A stretch of 64,000 nt of DNA from Ovoidimarina sp038744785 (GTDB lineage: Bacteria; Pseudomonadota; Alphaproteobacteria; Rhodobacterales; Rhodobacteraceae). The notes under the pieces were generated by a model that was given only the letters and a program-made list of their open reading frames with translations, ran no database searches and was not told the origin of the DNA. The first letter of the stretch is position 1. Every line of letters begins with the position of its first letter. This document shows positions 26,640 through 35,439 of this stretch, piece after piece. Made by a program: the position numbers and the translations under genes. The DNA is taken from contig JBCDLX010000004.1 in assembly GCA_038744785.1 (NCBI GenBank), positions 159,569 through 223,568 on the forward strand, read 5' to 3'.

Positions 26640-28250
26640 ATGGACTGGTCACGGCTGAAAGCGGCAGGCGAAGCGGCACGGGGCCGCGCGATTGCGGATC
26701 TGCTTGACGACGACCGCGCCTCGGCATTTGCAGTTCAAACAGACGATCTGCGGTTCGACTATTCAAAAACCGCGATGACCGCCGCAGACCGTGACCTTCT
26801 GGTGTCGATGTACGAAGAGGCCGCCGTGGCCGCCCGGCGCGACGCTATGTTTTCCGGCGAAAGGATCAACGAAACCGAAGATCGGGCGGTCCTGCACACC
26901 GCCCTGCGTAATCTCGACGGTGGGGCGGTTCATGTTGACGGTGCCGATGTCATGCCGGGTGTCCTGGATACGCTTGCGCGCATGGAAGCGTTTGCCGAAG
27001 GCGTGCGCTCCGGTGAGATCACGGCGCCCGGCGGGCATCGCTTCACAGATGTCGTCAATATTGGGATCGGCGGCTCTGACCTAGGGCCGGTCATGGCGGT
27101 TCACGCGCTGGCGCCTTATGCCGACGGGCCCATCTGCCACTTTATCTCGAATGTCGATGGCGCGCATGCCTATGACGTGCTCAAGCGGATCAACCCGCGT
27201 TCGACCCTGGTGGTCGTGGCGTCCAAGACGTTCACTACCATCGAGACCATGACAAACGCGCAGACTGCGCGTGAATGGCTTGGCCGGACTGTTGGACTCG
27301 ACCGTGTTGGCGGGAATTTCGCAGCGCTTTCTTCCGCCACAGAAAAAACCTCGGCGTTCGGAATTGATCCAGCCCGTGTCTTCGGTTTCGAAGATTGGGT
27401 TGGTGGACGCTACTCGCTCTGGGGGCCAATTGGCCTGCCGATCATGATCGCGATCGGGGCGGATGCGTTTCGTGCTTTCCTGCGCGGCGGTCAGGCGATG
27501 GATACCCATTTCCGGGCCGCGTCACCGCTTGAAAACATGCCGGTCATGCTGGCGCTGACGGGCGTCTGGCACCATCAGGGGATGGGCTATCCCACCCGTG
27601 CAGTCTTGCCCTACGAACAGCGGCTACTGCGGCTTCCGGCCTATCTCCAGCAGTTGGAGATGGAATCAAACGGCAAGGGCGTCGCAATGGATGGCGCCTC
27701 GCTTGATGTTCCATCGGGGCCTGTCGTGTGGGGTGAACCTGGGACCAATGGCCAGCATGCCTTTTATCAGCTGATCCATCAGGGCGCGGACGTTGTTCCA
27801 TGCGAGTTTATGTTGGGTGCGGCGGGACATCACGACGAGCTGTCCCACCATCATCGGCTTCTTGTGGCGAACGGGCTTGCGCAGGCGCAGGCGCTTCTGA
27901 AAGGGCGGTCGCTTGACGAAGCGCGGGCGCTTATGGCGCATTCGGGTTACGCGGGCGATGAACTTGACCGGCAGGCCCGCCACCGGGTGTTTTCCGGCAA
28001 TCGCCCTTCGACGATGCTGACCTACCCATTGCTGACACCCTTTGTCCTGGGGCAGATCCTTGCGCTTTATGAACATCGCGTCTTCGTCGAAGGGGCGATG
28101 CTGGGCATCAACTCGTTTGATCAATGGGGCGTCGAGCTAGGTAAAGAGCTTGCAAAGTCCCTTGAACCCCTTGTCGCGGGCGACGGCGACAGCGCATCCG
28201 TCGACGCTTCGACCCGTGCGCTTCTGGACTACGTCCAACGGCACGGCTGA
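26640..28250 (+). CDS. pgi: Glucose-6-phosphate isomerase
   Basis: Pgi interconverts glucose 6-phosphate and fructose 6-phosphate. The 536 residues match the family, with NIGIGGSDLGP, the phosphate-binding SKTFTT, and GQHAFYQLIHQG containing the catalytic His. Two ATG codons occur at 26634 and 26640; AGGAG is only 2 bases before the first but 8 before the second, so I prefer 26640. As the last gene of zwf-pgl-pgi it lets fructose 6-phosphate be recycled into the Entner-Doudoroff pathway, which fits an organism where that pathway dominates. Confidence 0.96.
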   Translation: MDWSRLKAAGEAARGRAIADLLDDDRASAFAVQTDDLRFDYSKTAMTAADRDLLVSMYEEAAVAARRDAMFSGERINETEDRAVLHTALRNLDGGAVHVDGADVMPGVLDTLARMEAFAEGVRSGEITAPGGHRFTDVVNIGIGGSDLGPVMAVHALAPYADGPICHFISNVDGAHAYDVLKRINPRSTLVVVASKTFTTIETMTNAQTAREWLGRTVGLDRVGGNFAALSSATEKTSAFGIDPARVFGFEDWVGGRYSLWGPIGLPIMIAIGADAFRAFLRGGQAMDTHFRAASPLENMPVMLALTGVWHHQGMGYPTRAVLPYEQRLLRLPAYLQQLEMESNGKGVAMDGASLDVPSGPVVWGEPGTNGQHAFYQLIHQGADVVPCEFMLGAAGHHDELSHHHRLLVANGLAQAQALLKGRSLDEARALMAHSGYAGDELDRQARHRVFSGNRPSTMLTYPLLTPFVLGQILALYEHRVFVEGAMLGINSFDQWGVELGKELAKSLEPLVAGDGDSASVDASTRALLDYVQRHG

Positions 28251-28331
28251 AGTCGCATCCTCTGGTTTGTGCGGTGACCTTGATCCTGTAAACACCAGAA
28301 TTGTAGAACTTAATCCGATTATTGCCTCGGC

Positions 28332-28805
28332 TCATCCTGCTGCCACAGCGCCGTCGCGCTCGGTCAGTACCGTTTTCCAGTCTTCCGGAAGGGGCATCTT
28401 TTCGGCGCCTGATTTGTTTGTCATGACAATGACGGCGGACCCTTCCACCTTGAGCTTTCCATCGGCCCACACGGCGTAGAACTTGCGGAAAGAGGTGCGC
28501 CGAAAACTGTCGCAGCGCGCGGTCACGACGTAGCTTTCGTTCAGAAACATTGGCGCGTGGTAATCACAGGTTATGGCGCGCAGGACAAATGTCGGGTCGT
28601 CCGCGCGATACCAACTGAACCCGTACTCGGCGAACCAACCGACGCGGACCGTTTCAAACCATCTGAGATAGGCGGTGTTGTTGACGTGACCGAGGGCGTC
28701 AAGTTCGTAGAAACGGACCCGGTCTGCCTGACCGAATGTCCAGGGTTCGGGAATGCCGAGGTCGCGCAGCGTTTCGGGGGACAAGGGCGTTAGAAAGTCG
28801 GCCAT
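28332..28805 (-). CDS. Acyl-CoA thioesterase, 4HBT hotdog fold
   Basis: The 157-residue protein has the hotdog thioesterase layout of the 4-hydroxybenzoyl-CoA thioesterase/FadM group. The active-site region RFYELDALGHVNNTAYLRWFE contains Asp, His and Asn in the expected spacing; in many relatives the Asp acts as the nucleophile or base. The acyl-CoA substrate is not predictable. The ATG at 28805 lacks a clear ribosome-binding site. It is oriented opposite to pgi, which ends 81 bp away. Confidence 0.9.
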   Translation of the reverse strand: MADFLTPLSPETLRDLGIPEPWTFGQADRVRFYELDALGHVNNTAYLRWFETVRVGWFAEYGFSWYRADDPTFVLRAITCDYHAPMFLNESYVVTARCDSFRRTSFRKFYAVWADGKLKVEGSAVIVMTNKSGAEKMPLPEDWKTVLTERDGAVAAG

Positions 28806-29109
28806 TGGTATCGGAAATGCTCGTCAGTGGATTGAACAAGCTGCAGCCTACCGGTCTTTGGCTAGCCGCGCGAGTGGCCATTCAGTCAAGGCCACCGCGG
28901 GGTTGAATGGTGCCTGGCATTTGCGTTCTGGCCAACGAAATCGTGGAGCCGTTTGGACCTTCATTGCAATTTCATTACAAATTGGTAATGCGGCTGTGTC
29001 GGGCTGGTTCATCCCGTGCCGGCGCCTTCTGAAGTCCTTGGCCCGTTTGAGAATGCCAGAAAAGATAGTCGACTAACCGGACTGAACCGGTATTTGCGAG
29101 GCCCAAAAA
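28806..29109. other. 304-bp divergent intergenic region
   Basis: This region separates the thioesterase gene from the YrbL-like gene. No coding frame or RNA gene is visible. It holds an AT-rich patch at 28962-28990 with two interlocked 6-bp inverted repeats: CAATTT/AAATTG around CATTAC, and CATTAC/GTAATG around AAATTG. Just before the YrbL-like start is a direct repeat of AACCGG at 29075 and 29085. Either could bind a regulator; neither is proven. Confidence 0.5.
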
Positions 29110-29781
29110 ATGCTGTTCGCAGCAAAGTTTATCGATCTGTCCGATACGCCGCCAATTGCGACAGGCGGCATCCGCACTATTTACGAGTGCCCGGGCCAGC
29201 CCGACCTGTTGATCAAGGTCTTCTCCCGGCCGAAAAAACGGTACCGCCCCAAAACCTTTCTCAAGCGTGCTGCGTGGGCCCTGTTCCCGAATACCCGGTT
29301 CCGGAACATGCTGACCGAAATAGAATCAGAGTACCTCGCCTCACTCGAAATCGGCACGGATATTGAAGAGGTGCCGCTGCCCAGAATGCTGGGGGTCGTG
29401 CAAACCAGCCTGGGATCAGGGGTCCTCGTCGAACGGATCAATGGGCCCGACGGCGGTCTCGCACCCCAACTTTACGACGTCAGCCGGGGCGGCAAGATGC
29501 CAGAGCCGATGTTAGACGCCCTGAACCTCTTCGTTTCCAGGATATACGATCTGAAGGTCGTTGCCCGCGACATAACCGGTCATAACATCGTGTATGGCAC
29601 GCGGGGCGCAGGCATGGGGTTTTTCCTGATCGATGGCTATGGCGAGCGCAACATCATCCCGCTGCGCACGCTCTCGCGGCGGCTGAACAACCGCTCTCTG
29701 AACAAAAGCTTTGCAAAGGTTGCGCAGCGGACCGGACTGACATGGCACCAGGACCGTCGCGAGTTTTCTGCCGCCAGCTAG
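29110..29781 (+). CDS. YrbL-family protein (PhoP-regulated type, kinase-like fold)
   Basis: The 223-residue protein resembles YrbL, a small family with a degenerate protein-kinase-like fold. The N-terminal lobe includes GGIRTIYECPGQPDLLIKVF, with a Lys in the expected beta-3 position. A catalytic-loop-like segment follows (VARDITGHNIVYG) and then FFLIDGYGERN. In enterobacteria yrbL is a PhoP target of unknown activity. The start has GCGAGGCC upstream at good spacing. It stands alone, with tRNA-Gly on the opposite strand downstream. Confidence 0.75.
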   Translation: MLFAAKFIDLSDTPPIATGGIRTIYECPGQPDLLIKVFSRPKKRYRPKTFLKRAAWALFPNTRFRNMLTEIESEYLASLEIGTDIEEVPLPRMLGVVQTSLGSGVLVERINGPDGGLAPQLYDVSRGGKMPEPMLDALNLFVSRIYDLKVVARDITGHNIVYGTRGAGMGFFLIDGYGERNIIPLRTLSRRLNNRSLNKSFAKVAQRTGLTWHQDRREFSAAS

Positions 29782-29826
29782 GCCGTCCGGGAATTGTCTA
29801 GCGCTTTTGCTATCAAGGCCGTCGGG

Positions 29827-29900
29827 TGGAGCGGGTAGCGGGAATCGAACCCGCAATATCAGCTTGGGAAGCTGGTGTGATACCGTTTCACCATACCCGC
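29827..29900 (-). tRNA. tRNA-Gly (anticodon CCC)
   Basis: Read on the minus strand, a 74-base cloverleaf is complete. The acceptor stem is GCGGGTA paired with TACCCGC, discriminator T, and CCA is encoded. The anticodon loop TTCCCAA gives anticodon CCC, reading GGG codons, and the T-arm contains GGTTCGAATCC. The lowest anticodon-stem pair is a C-A mismatch. Discriminator U73 is normal for bacterial tRNA-Gly. Confidence 0.95.
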
Positions 29901-30046
29901 ATCGCCCTTCTTTGGTATCATAGCGGCCGGTGTCCGCAAGCTCAGATGGTTCGCCATGTGGTGATCCTGCACCGGATCAAGCACCACAGGGTTTGATGCG
30001 GCCCTTCACAGGGCCTGATCGAAACGTGATTGGAGAAACCGGACAG

Positions 30047-30103
30047 ATGAATGATCTATTTGTCGCAGGCCAGATTGCCGCTGCGCCCCAATTGCTTGTC
30101 TGA
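30047..30103 (+). CDS. Possible 18-codon leader ORF before the DUF3179 gene
   Basis: A short frame beginning MNDLFVAGQ ends 12 bp before the DUF3179 start. GGAGA lies about 12 bases before its ATG, further than ideal. Its TGA overlaps the GAGAGG ribosome-binding site of the next gene, an arrangement that would allow translational coupling. Chance occurrence is quite possible. Confidence 0.25.
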   Translation: MNDLFVAGQIAAAPQLLV

Positions 30104-30115
30104 GAGGTCTTCCCC

Positions 30116-31489
30116 ATGCCCCTTTGTTTTCGTGCCGCATTGATCAGTGTGGTGGTCCTTGGGTTCGGCTTTCCGGCCCAAGTCATAGCAAAAGACGAGG
30201 CGACAACTCCGGATTACGTTTTTGAGGAATTTGGGGCGCCACCCGCAGACATTCCGTCCGGGGATCTGCCCGATGGACTGGCCCGCGCGGTGAACACTGT
30301 CTTCGTTGAAAGTCTGGAAACCTCTGCATGGGGGCCGGATCAGAACACCGCTTTGGCCGAGATCAAGGCATCCGGAGATCCACGTCTTGCCTGGGTAATC
30401 ACGGATATGATGCGCTTCACCTGGCAGCGTAGTTTTGACGATGCCTTGGCCGACACCGCAGCAAGCCTTCTGGGCCTGCAATTGCAAACGCCGGATCGCT
30501 GGCACGAGTTGACGGATCATCTGATTGCTTGGGACATTCCCGCTTACCCAGAATACCTGGCAACGAAGCGCGCAATCTTCACACGGTTCGTGCCCGGATG
30601 GGAGCGGATCTTTGTCGAAGGTGACATAGACTGGCGTTTGGTGTCGTGGGGCGGGGTGCTGATCGACGACCGTCCTTATGGCACCACGGACATCCCCTGC
30701 AATTGCATCCCGGCCGCCGACAATCCGCGTGTCAGTTCTGCTGACGCAGCGGCATGGCTAGACGATGACGACATCGTCTTTGGCATCGAAGTAAATGGCG
30801 AGTATCGGGCCTACCCACGACAGATCATGGAAGTGCGCGAGATGGTGAACGATACGCTTGGCGGGCGGGATCTGGGGATCCCGTACTGCACCCTTTGCGG
30901 TGCAGCTCAGGCATTCTTTACGGACGAGCTACAGCCCGGCATGGTCCGCCCGATCCTGCGCACGTCGGGCCTTTTGAGCCGGTCGAACAAGGTCATGTAC
31001 GATCTTCGGACATACTCCGTGTTCGATACATTTCTTGGTAAGGCCGTCACAGGTCCCTTGGCTGAAAAAGGTGTGCACCTGAACCAGGCCACCGTAATCA
31101 CAACGGATTGGGGCACATGGAAAACGCAACACCCCGAGACGACTGTGCTGTTGGAAGAGTATGCCTTGGGGCGGGATTTCAATTTCCGCGAGGGCCGCGA
31201 CGCGAACGGACCGATTTTCCCGGTGGGCGATGTCGACCCGCGTTTGCCCGTTCAGGAAGACATTATCGGGGCCATTACTGCTTCAGGAATGCCCGTGGCG
31301 TTCCAACGCAGCAAAGCCATGCTTGCCCTAAGGGACGGAGCCGAGGTCCGTTTTGAGAACGTCACGTTGCAACTCGACGCAGGCGGTATTCGTGCTGTGG
31401 ATCAGGATGGATCGGACTTGGGCAGCCATGAAGCTTTCTGGTTTGCTTGGTCTCAGTTCCACGAAGACACCGCACTCTGGCAACCCTGA
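30116..31489 (+). CDS. Exported DUF3179 protein
   Basis: The 457-residue protein has a Sec signal peptide (1-25) and belongs to DUF3179, a secreted family of unknown function. The family core from about residue 190 contains two Cys-bearing motifs, DIPCNCIPA and GIPYCTLCGAAQAF, which could bind a metal or form disulfides, then YSVFDTFLG and a C-terminal FWFAWSQFHEDT. The first ~170 residues are helical and less conserved. The ATG at 30116 is preceded by GAGAGG. It stands alone between tRNA-Gly and the convergent GNAT gene. Confidence 0.88.
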   Translation: MPLCFRAALISVVVLGFGFPAQVIAKDEATTPDYVFEEFGAPPADIPSGDLPDGLARAVNTVFVESLETSAWGPDQNTALAEIKASGDPRLAWVITDMMRFTWQRSFDDALADTAASLLGLQLQTPDRWHELTDHLIAWDIPAYPEYLATKRAIFTRFVPGWERIFVEGDIDWRLVSWGGVLIDDRPYGTTDIPCNCIPAADNPRVSSADAAAWLDDDDIVFGIEVNGEYRAYPRQIMEVREMVNDTLGGRDLGIPYCTLCGAAQAFFTDELQPGMVRPILRTSGLLSRSNKVMYDLRTYSVFDTFLGKAVTGPLAEKGVHLNQATVITTDWGTWKTQHPETTVLLEEYALGRDFNFREGRDANGPIFPVGDVDPRLPVQEDIIGAITASGMPVAFQRSKAMLALRDGAEVRFENVTLQLDAGGIRAVDQDGSDLGSHEAFWFAWSQFHEDTALWQP

Positions 31490-31643
31490 CCCCCTGAGAG
31501 AGGTCCGAGACCATATGGTGACCCACTGGCCTTTCATCGCTCTCGGTCGGGTTGTCTGGCAGATAGGCGATGGACGGTGTTTTACTGCTAAAGTCTAATT
31601 CCCCTCGGTCAAAGCCGGCGTGGGCCGCCCGCGGGCAACGGCC

Positions 31644-32108
31644 TCAAGCGCGTTGTGTGCGAGACGTCCTGGTCATCAGGTGGTATCCGTCGCGCAGCTT
31701 GAAGCCTGCCTTGATATACAGGCGCTCAAGGCGTGTGCGATTGACATCCATCTCCAGATGCAAGGCGCGGATCCCGGCGGCATCAAGTTCGGGCAGGAGC
31801 CGTGCTAAGACCTCGCTTCCCATGCCGCGCCCACGCACCGTTTCGCGGATAAAGAATTCGTCGATGAACCCGTCCATCCCACCGAATTCGATCGACCATC
31901 CAAAGCTGAGCGCAATGTAACCAACGGGCGATCTCTGCGGTCCGATCATGTAGACGCAGCCCAGAGGTGATCCTTCAAGAAGCGGGGTCAGCGCCGCGCG
32001 CCGATGATTTGCGTCGCTGTCGATCCCTTCAACTGCGTGGTAGGCGGCAACCAAGGGGTCTAGTCGATCCAGATCCCCAAGATCCGCCAGATGCAAGGCC
32101 GCGCTCAC
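31644..32108 (-). CDS. GNAT-family N-acetyltransferase
   Basis: The 154-residue protein has the GNAT fold: a central beta-strand segment ending in FIDEFFI, then the acetyl-CoA-binding motif RGRGMGSEVL and a C-terminal NRTRLERLYIKAGFKL segment. The acceptor is unknown. The start is a GTG at 32108 whose last two bases overlap the TGA of the nucleoside hydrolase gene (GTGA), so the two are translationally coupled. The pairing does not reveal the substrate. Confidence 0.85.
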   Translation of the reverse strand: MSAALHLADLGDLDRLDPLVAAYHAVEGIDSDANHRRAALTPLLEGSPLGCVYMIGPQRSPVGYIALSFGWSIEFGGMDGFIDEFFIRETVRGRGMGSEVLARLLPELDAAGIRALHLEMDVNRTRLERLYIKAGFKLRDGYHLMTRTSRTQRA

Positions 32109-33046
32109 AATCGCGCCAGTCGTTCGGTCAGCAGCCCGAAATAGGCGTCGGCGTCGACATCGCCCATGAACGTGGCGTTTGCCGGTCGGTCGGTGACGCT
32201 CCACCAGTCGGCAACGGTCATGCCAAGGGTCAGGTCCGACCCCGTCTCGATCTCGACATTAATGCGCCGGCCCGAGAACATCTCGGGCCGGATCAGATAG
32301 GCGATCGTGCAGGGGTCGTGCAGCGGCGCCCCTTCGGACCCGTACTTTTCCTTGTCAAACCGTTCGAAGAAATCGGTCCAGGCAGCCACCATCCTGCCAA
32401 CTTCGGTGCCCATATCACGGAAGCCCTGAACATGGGCGGCCGTGGTCAGCGCCTTGTGGGTCACGTCAAGCGGCATCACGGTCAGGCTGACACCCGACCG
32501 GAACACAATATCAGCGGCCTCGGGATCGACATAGATATTGAACTCGGCCGCTGGCGTGATGTTCCCAACCTCAAAATAGGCGCCGCCCATCAAGACGATT
32601 TCCTGGACGCGCTCCACGATGTCCGGGGCGCGCTGAAAGGCGGTTGCGACATTCGTCAAAGGACCGATGGGGCACAGAGTGACGGTACCTGCAGCCTCGC
32701 GCCGCAACGTTTCGATGATGAAATCGACGCCGTGTGCGACTTGAAGGGGCATGGTCGGATCGGCCAGTTGCGGGCCGTCCAATCCGGTTTTGCCATGCAC
32801 ATGCTCTGCCGTTACAAGCGCGCGGGAAAGCGGCGCATCGCAGCCTGCGAAGACGAGCACGTCCGTGCGGCCAGCCAGCTCGCAAACCATCCTAGCATTC
32901 CGTTCGGTCAGGGGCAGGGGGACGTTTCCCGCAACGGCCGTGATCCCCAAAAGCTCGATCTCGTCCGGGCTGCCGAGGGCGAGAAGGATCGCCACGGCGT
33001 CGTCCTGTCCGGGATCCGTGTCTATGATGATTTTTCGCGGTGCCAT
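32105..33046 (-). CDS. Inosine-uridine preferring nucleoside hydrolase family protein
   Basis: The 313-residue protein hydrolyses the N-glycosidic bond of ribonucleosides for base salvage. The calcium-binding and catalytic motif DTDPGQDDAV lies at about 9-18, followed by TAVAGN, the LCPIGPLTN motif, NIYVDPEAA, and a C-terminal His-Asp in PLHDPCTIAY. Purine or pyrimidine preference cannot be decided. It is the first gene of a pair with the coupled GNAT gene; mazG lies upstream on the same strand with 94 bp between. Confidence 0.93.
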   Translation of the reverse strand: MAPRKIIIDTDPGQDDAVAILLALGSPDEIELLGITAVAGNVPLPLTERNARMVCELAGRTDVLVFAGCDAPLSRALVTAEHVHGKTGLDGPQLADPTMPLQVAHGVDFIIETLRREAAGTVTLCPIGPLTNVATAFQRAPDIVERVQEIVLMGGAYFEVGNITPAAEFNIYVDPEAADIVFRSGVSLTVMPLDVTHKALTTAAHVQGFRDMGTEVGRMVAAWTDFFERFDKEKYGSEGAPLHDPCTIAYLIRPEMFSGRRINVEIETGSDLTLGMTVADWWSVTDRPANATFMGDVDADAYFGLLTERLARL

Positions 33047-33140
33047 GACGGCGGGTGTAGCGCCGAAGGCGGGTGTTCACCAGCAGAGTTTGCAGCCCCC
33101 GTGCCGGGGAGGTTTCAGAAACGGCGAACTTGTGCCCGCG

Positions 33141-33950
33141 CTATTTTGCCGAAGCGCGTTCGGCCGCCTTGGCGGCGTCCCATAAGGCATCCATTTCTTC
33201 GAGTGTGCTGTCGTCGGGTCGGCGTCCGGTCTCCGCCAACCGATCCTCGATCCAAGCAAAGCGTCGTTCAACCTTGGCGTTGGTGCGCCGCAGCGCGGCC
33301 TCGGGGTCGATTTTCCAGTGGCGAGCAAGGTTCACAAGAACAAACAAGAGATCGCCGAACTCGGCCTCGGTTTCGTCTGCCGAGGTCTGGAGCGCCACCT
33401 CAAGTTCCTGGACCTCTTCCACAATCTTTTCGAGGACTGGGCCGGTCGCGCCCCAATCGAACCCGACACGCGACAACCGCTTTTGAAGCTTCAGCGCACG
33501 AAGAAGCGCAGGAAGGCCCAGTGCGACCCCGTCAAGCGTGCGTGCTGATCCGCGTTCGCGCGCTTTCTGTGCTTCCCAGTCGCGGGTCTGCTGGTCTGCG
33601 GACTTATCGCGGCTGTCGTCGCCAAAGACATGCGGGTGGCGGGCAACCATCTTGTCCGAGATTGCTTCGGCCACATCGGCAAACGAGAAATGTTTCGCTT
33701 CTTCGGCCATCTGTGCGTGATAGACCGTTTGCAAAAGAAGGTCCCCAAGCTCGTCCTTCAAATCTTCCCAGGCCGCGCGCTCGATCGCGTCGGCAACTTC
33801 GTAAGCCTCTTCAATGGTGTAGGGCGCAATCGAAGCGAAATCCTGCTCGATATCCCAGGGGCATCCCGTCTCTGGGTCACGCAGACGGCGCATAATCTCC
33901 AGAAGGCGCGGCATACCGCCCCCGGATGTGTGGATCAGATCGTCGGCCAT
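33141..33950 (-). CDS. mazG: Nucleoside triphosphate pyrophosphohydrolase MazG
   Basis: MazG hydrolyses NTPs and dNTPs to monophosphates and pyrophosphate, and can lower ppGpp in some bacteria. The 269-residue protein has two MazG domains: the first with GCPWDIEQDFASI, TIEEAYEVADAI and DELGDLLLQ, the second with EEVQELEVAL and AEFGDLLFVLVN. The ATG at 33950 is preceded by AAAGGC; the frame extends upstream without family similarity. It diverges from the aminotransferase gene with 112 bp between the starts. Confidence 0.96.
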   Translation of the reverse strand: MADDLIHTSGGGMPRLLEIMRRLRDPETGCPWDIEQDFASIAPYTIEEAYEVADAIERAAWEDLKDELGDLLLQTVYHAQMAEEAKHFSFADVAEAISDKMVARHPHVFGDDSRDKSADQQTRDWEAQKARERGSARTLDGVALGLPALLRALKLQKRLSRVGFDWGATGPVLEKIVEEVQELEVALQTSADETEAEFGDLLFVLVNLARHWKIDPEAALRRTNAKVERRFAWIEDRLAETGRRPDDSTLEEMDALWDAAKAAERASAK

Positions 33951-34062
33951 TTCGGGTGCCTTTCTCGTGGAACCTTTGAGCGGTGTCCAATATCCGAAGC
34001 TCTGTGTCCACCGCCCATGGCCGCCCCTTGACGCGGACCGAAGCCTCGCGCCAGATGCGACC

Positions 34063-35439
34063 ATGACGAACCTTTCTGCCCAAGCGCTGGCCGACATGGA
34101 CCGCGCCCACGCCCTTCATCCCTGGACCCATTTCGACAGCTTTAGGCGTGATGGGCCAATGGTGATCTCACGCGGCGAGGGGTGTTATCTGTGGGATGCC
34201 GACGGGCGACGCTACCTTGACGCCGTGGGCGGGCTTTGGTGCACGAATATTGGGCTTGGTCGCCGCGAGATGGCGCAAGCCATCGCCGAACAGGCCGAAA
34301 AGCTCGCCTTCTCGAACACCTTTGTCGATCTGACGAACGATCCTGCGGCGATGCTGGCGGCCAGACTTGCCGAGCTTGCGCCATCGGGCCTAAGCCGCGT
34401 GCATTTCACGACCGGGGGGTCGACCGCGATCGATTCGGCCTACAGGCTGGCGCAGTACGCACAAAGCGCGATGGGGCGTCCGGACAAGACCCATGTGATC
34501 GCGCGGCGCCGGTCCTATCACGGCTCTACCTATGTTTCGATGTCGATCGGTCTGCGCGATGGGGACCGGGTGCCCGAGTTCGTCTACAAGACCGATGACA
34601 TCCACCACATCAGCGCGCCGTTCATTCGTCGTCCTGCCGACGAGGCAGCAGAAACAGCCCGTCTGGTCGCCGAGTTCGAGGCCAAGATCGCAGAGGTCGG
34701 CGCGGACCGGATTGCCGCGTTCTTCGCCGAGCCGATTCAAGCGTCAGGCGGCGTGATCGTCCCGCCCGAAGGATATCTGAAAGCGATGCGCGAGGTTTGT
34801 CGCGCCCACGACATCCTGTTCGTCGCCGATGAGGTCGTGACAGGGTTTGGTCGTTTGGGGCATTGGTTCGCCTCAGAGGGCTACTTTGGAATAGACCCCG
34901 ACATCGTCTGTGTCGCAAAGGGCCTAAGCTCTGGCTACCAACCCATTGGCGCTGTTCTGTTTTCCGACGATCTTTGGCAGGCAATGGCTGGCGCGGATCG
35001 GTGGTTCACAAACGGCTTCACCTATGCCGGACACCCTGTCGCCTGTGCCGCCGCACTCAAAAACATCGAGATTATGGAGCGCGAAGGCATCCTAGCAAAT
35101 GCCAGAACGGTCGGGGCCTACTTCCAGTCCCGTCTGGAACAATTGAACAGCCTGCCGATTGTCGGCGAAACCCGAGGTGCGGCCCTGATCGCCTGCGTCG
35201 AAAACGTGGCCGACAAGTCCACGATGCGGATGCTGCCCGACGAGATCGACATCGGCAAACGCATCTCGGATGCTGCTGAGGCACGGGGGCTGATGGTCCG
35301 GCCGATGGGGCATCAGAATGTGATGTCGCCGCCCCTGGTGATCACAGAAGAGCAAGTGGATTTCACGGTAGACACGCTGGCCCTAGCGATAGGCGAGGTC
35401 ACGGACGCGCTTGTACGCGACGGGGTAAGGCTTGGCTGA
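34063..35439 (+). CDS. Class III (omega) aminotransferase, probably polyamine or omega-amino acid
   Basis: The 458-residue PLP enzyme is an aspartate aminotransferase family class III member. Visible are the FTTGGSTAID loop, the SYHGSTYVSMS segment, the VADEVVTGFGR Asp that binds PLP, and the Schiff-base Lys in VAKGLSSGYQPIG. Substrates of close relatives are putrescine, beta-alanine or taurine with pyruvate. The stop codon overlaps the ATG of an agmatinase gene by one base, so the pair probably acts on agmatine-derived putrescine. That specific role is inferred from context. Confidence 0.88.
   Translation: MTNLSAQALADMDRAHALHPWTHFDSFRRDGPMVISRGEGCYLWDADGRRYLDAVGGLWCTNIGLGRREMAQAIAEQAEKLAFSNTFVDLTNDPAAMLAARLAELAPSGLSRVHFTTGGSTAIDSAYRLAQYAQSAMGRPDKTHVIARRRSYHGSTYVSMSIGLRDGDRVPEFVYKTDDIHHISAPFIRRPADEAAETARLVAEFEAKIAEVGADRIAAFFAEPIQASGGVIVPPEGYLKAMREVCRAHDILFVADEVVTGFGRLGHWFASEGYFGIDPDIVCVAKGLSSGYQPIGAVLFSDDLWQAMAGADRWFTNGFTYAGHPVACAAALKNIEIMEREGILANARTVGAYFQSRLEQLNSLPIVGETRGAALIACVENVADKSTMRMLPDEIDIGKRISDAAEARGLMVRPMGHQNVMSPPLVITEEQVDFTVDTLALAIGEVTDALVRDGVRLG

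Noticed and set aside
29075..29090. Direct repeat AACCGG with 10-bp period before the YrbL-like gene
   Set aside because: The period would suit an OmpR/PhoP-type regulator, but the repeat is only 6 bp and lies close to the start codon. It is too weak to call alone.
31967..33895. Long plus-strand open frame of 642 codons
   Set aside because: It runs antisense through the nucleoside hydrolase and mazG genes, which have clear family motifs. Long antisense frames are expected in GC-rich DNA.
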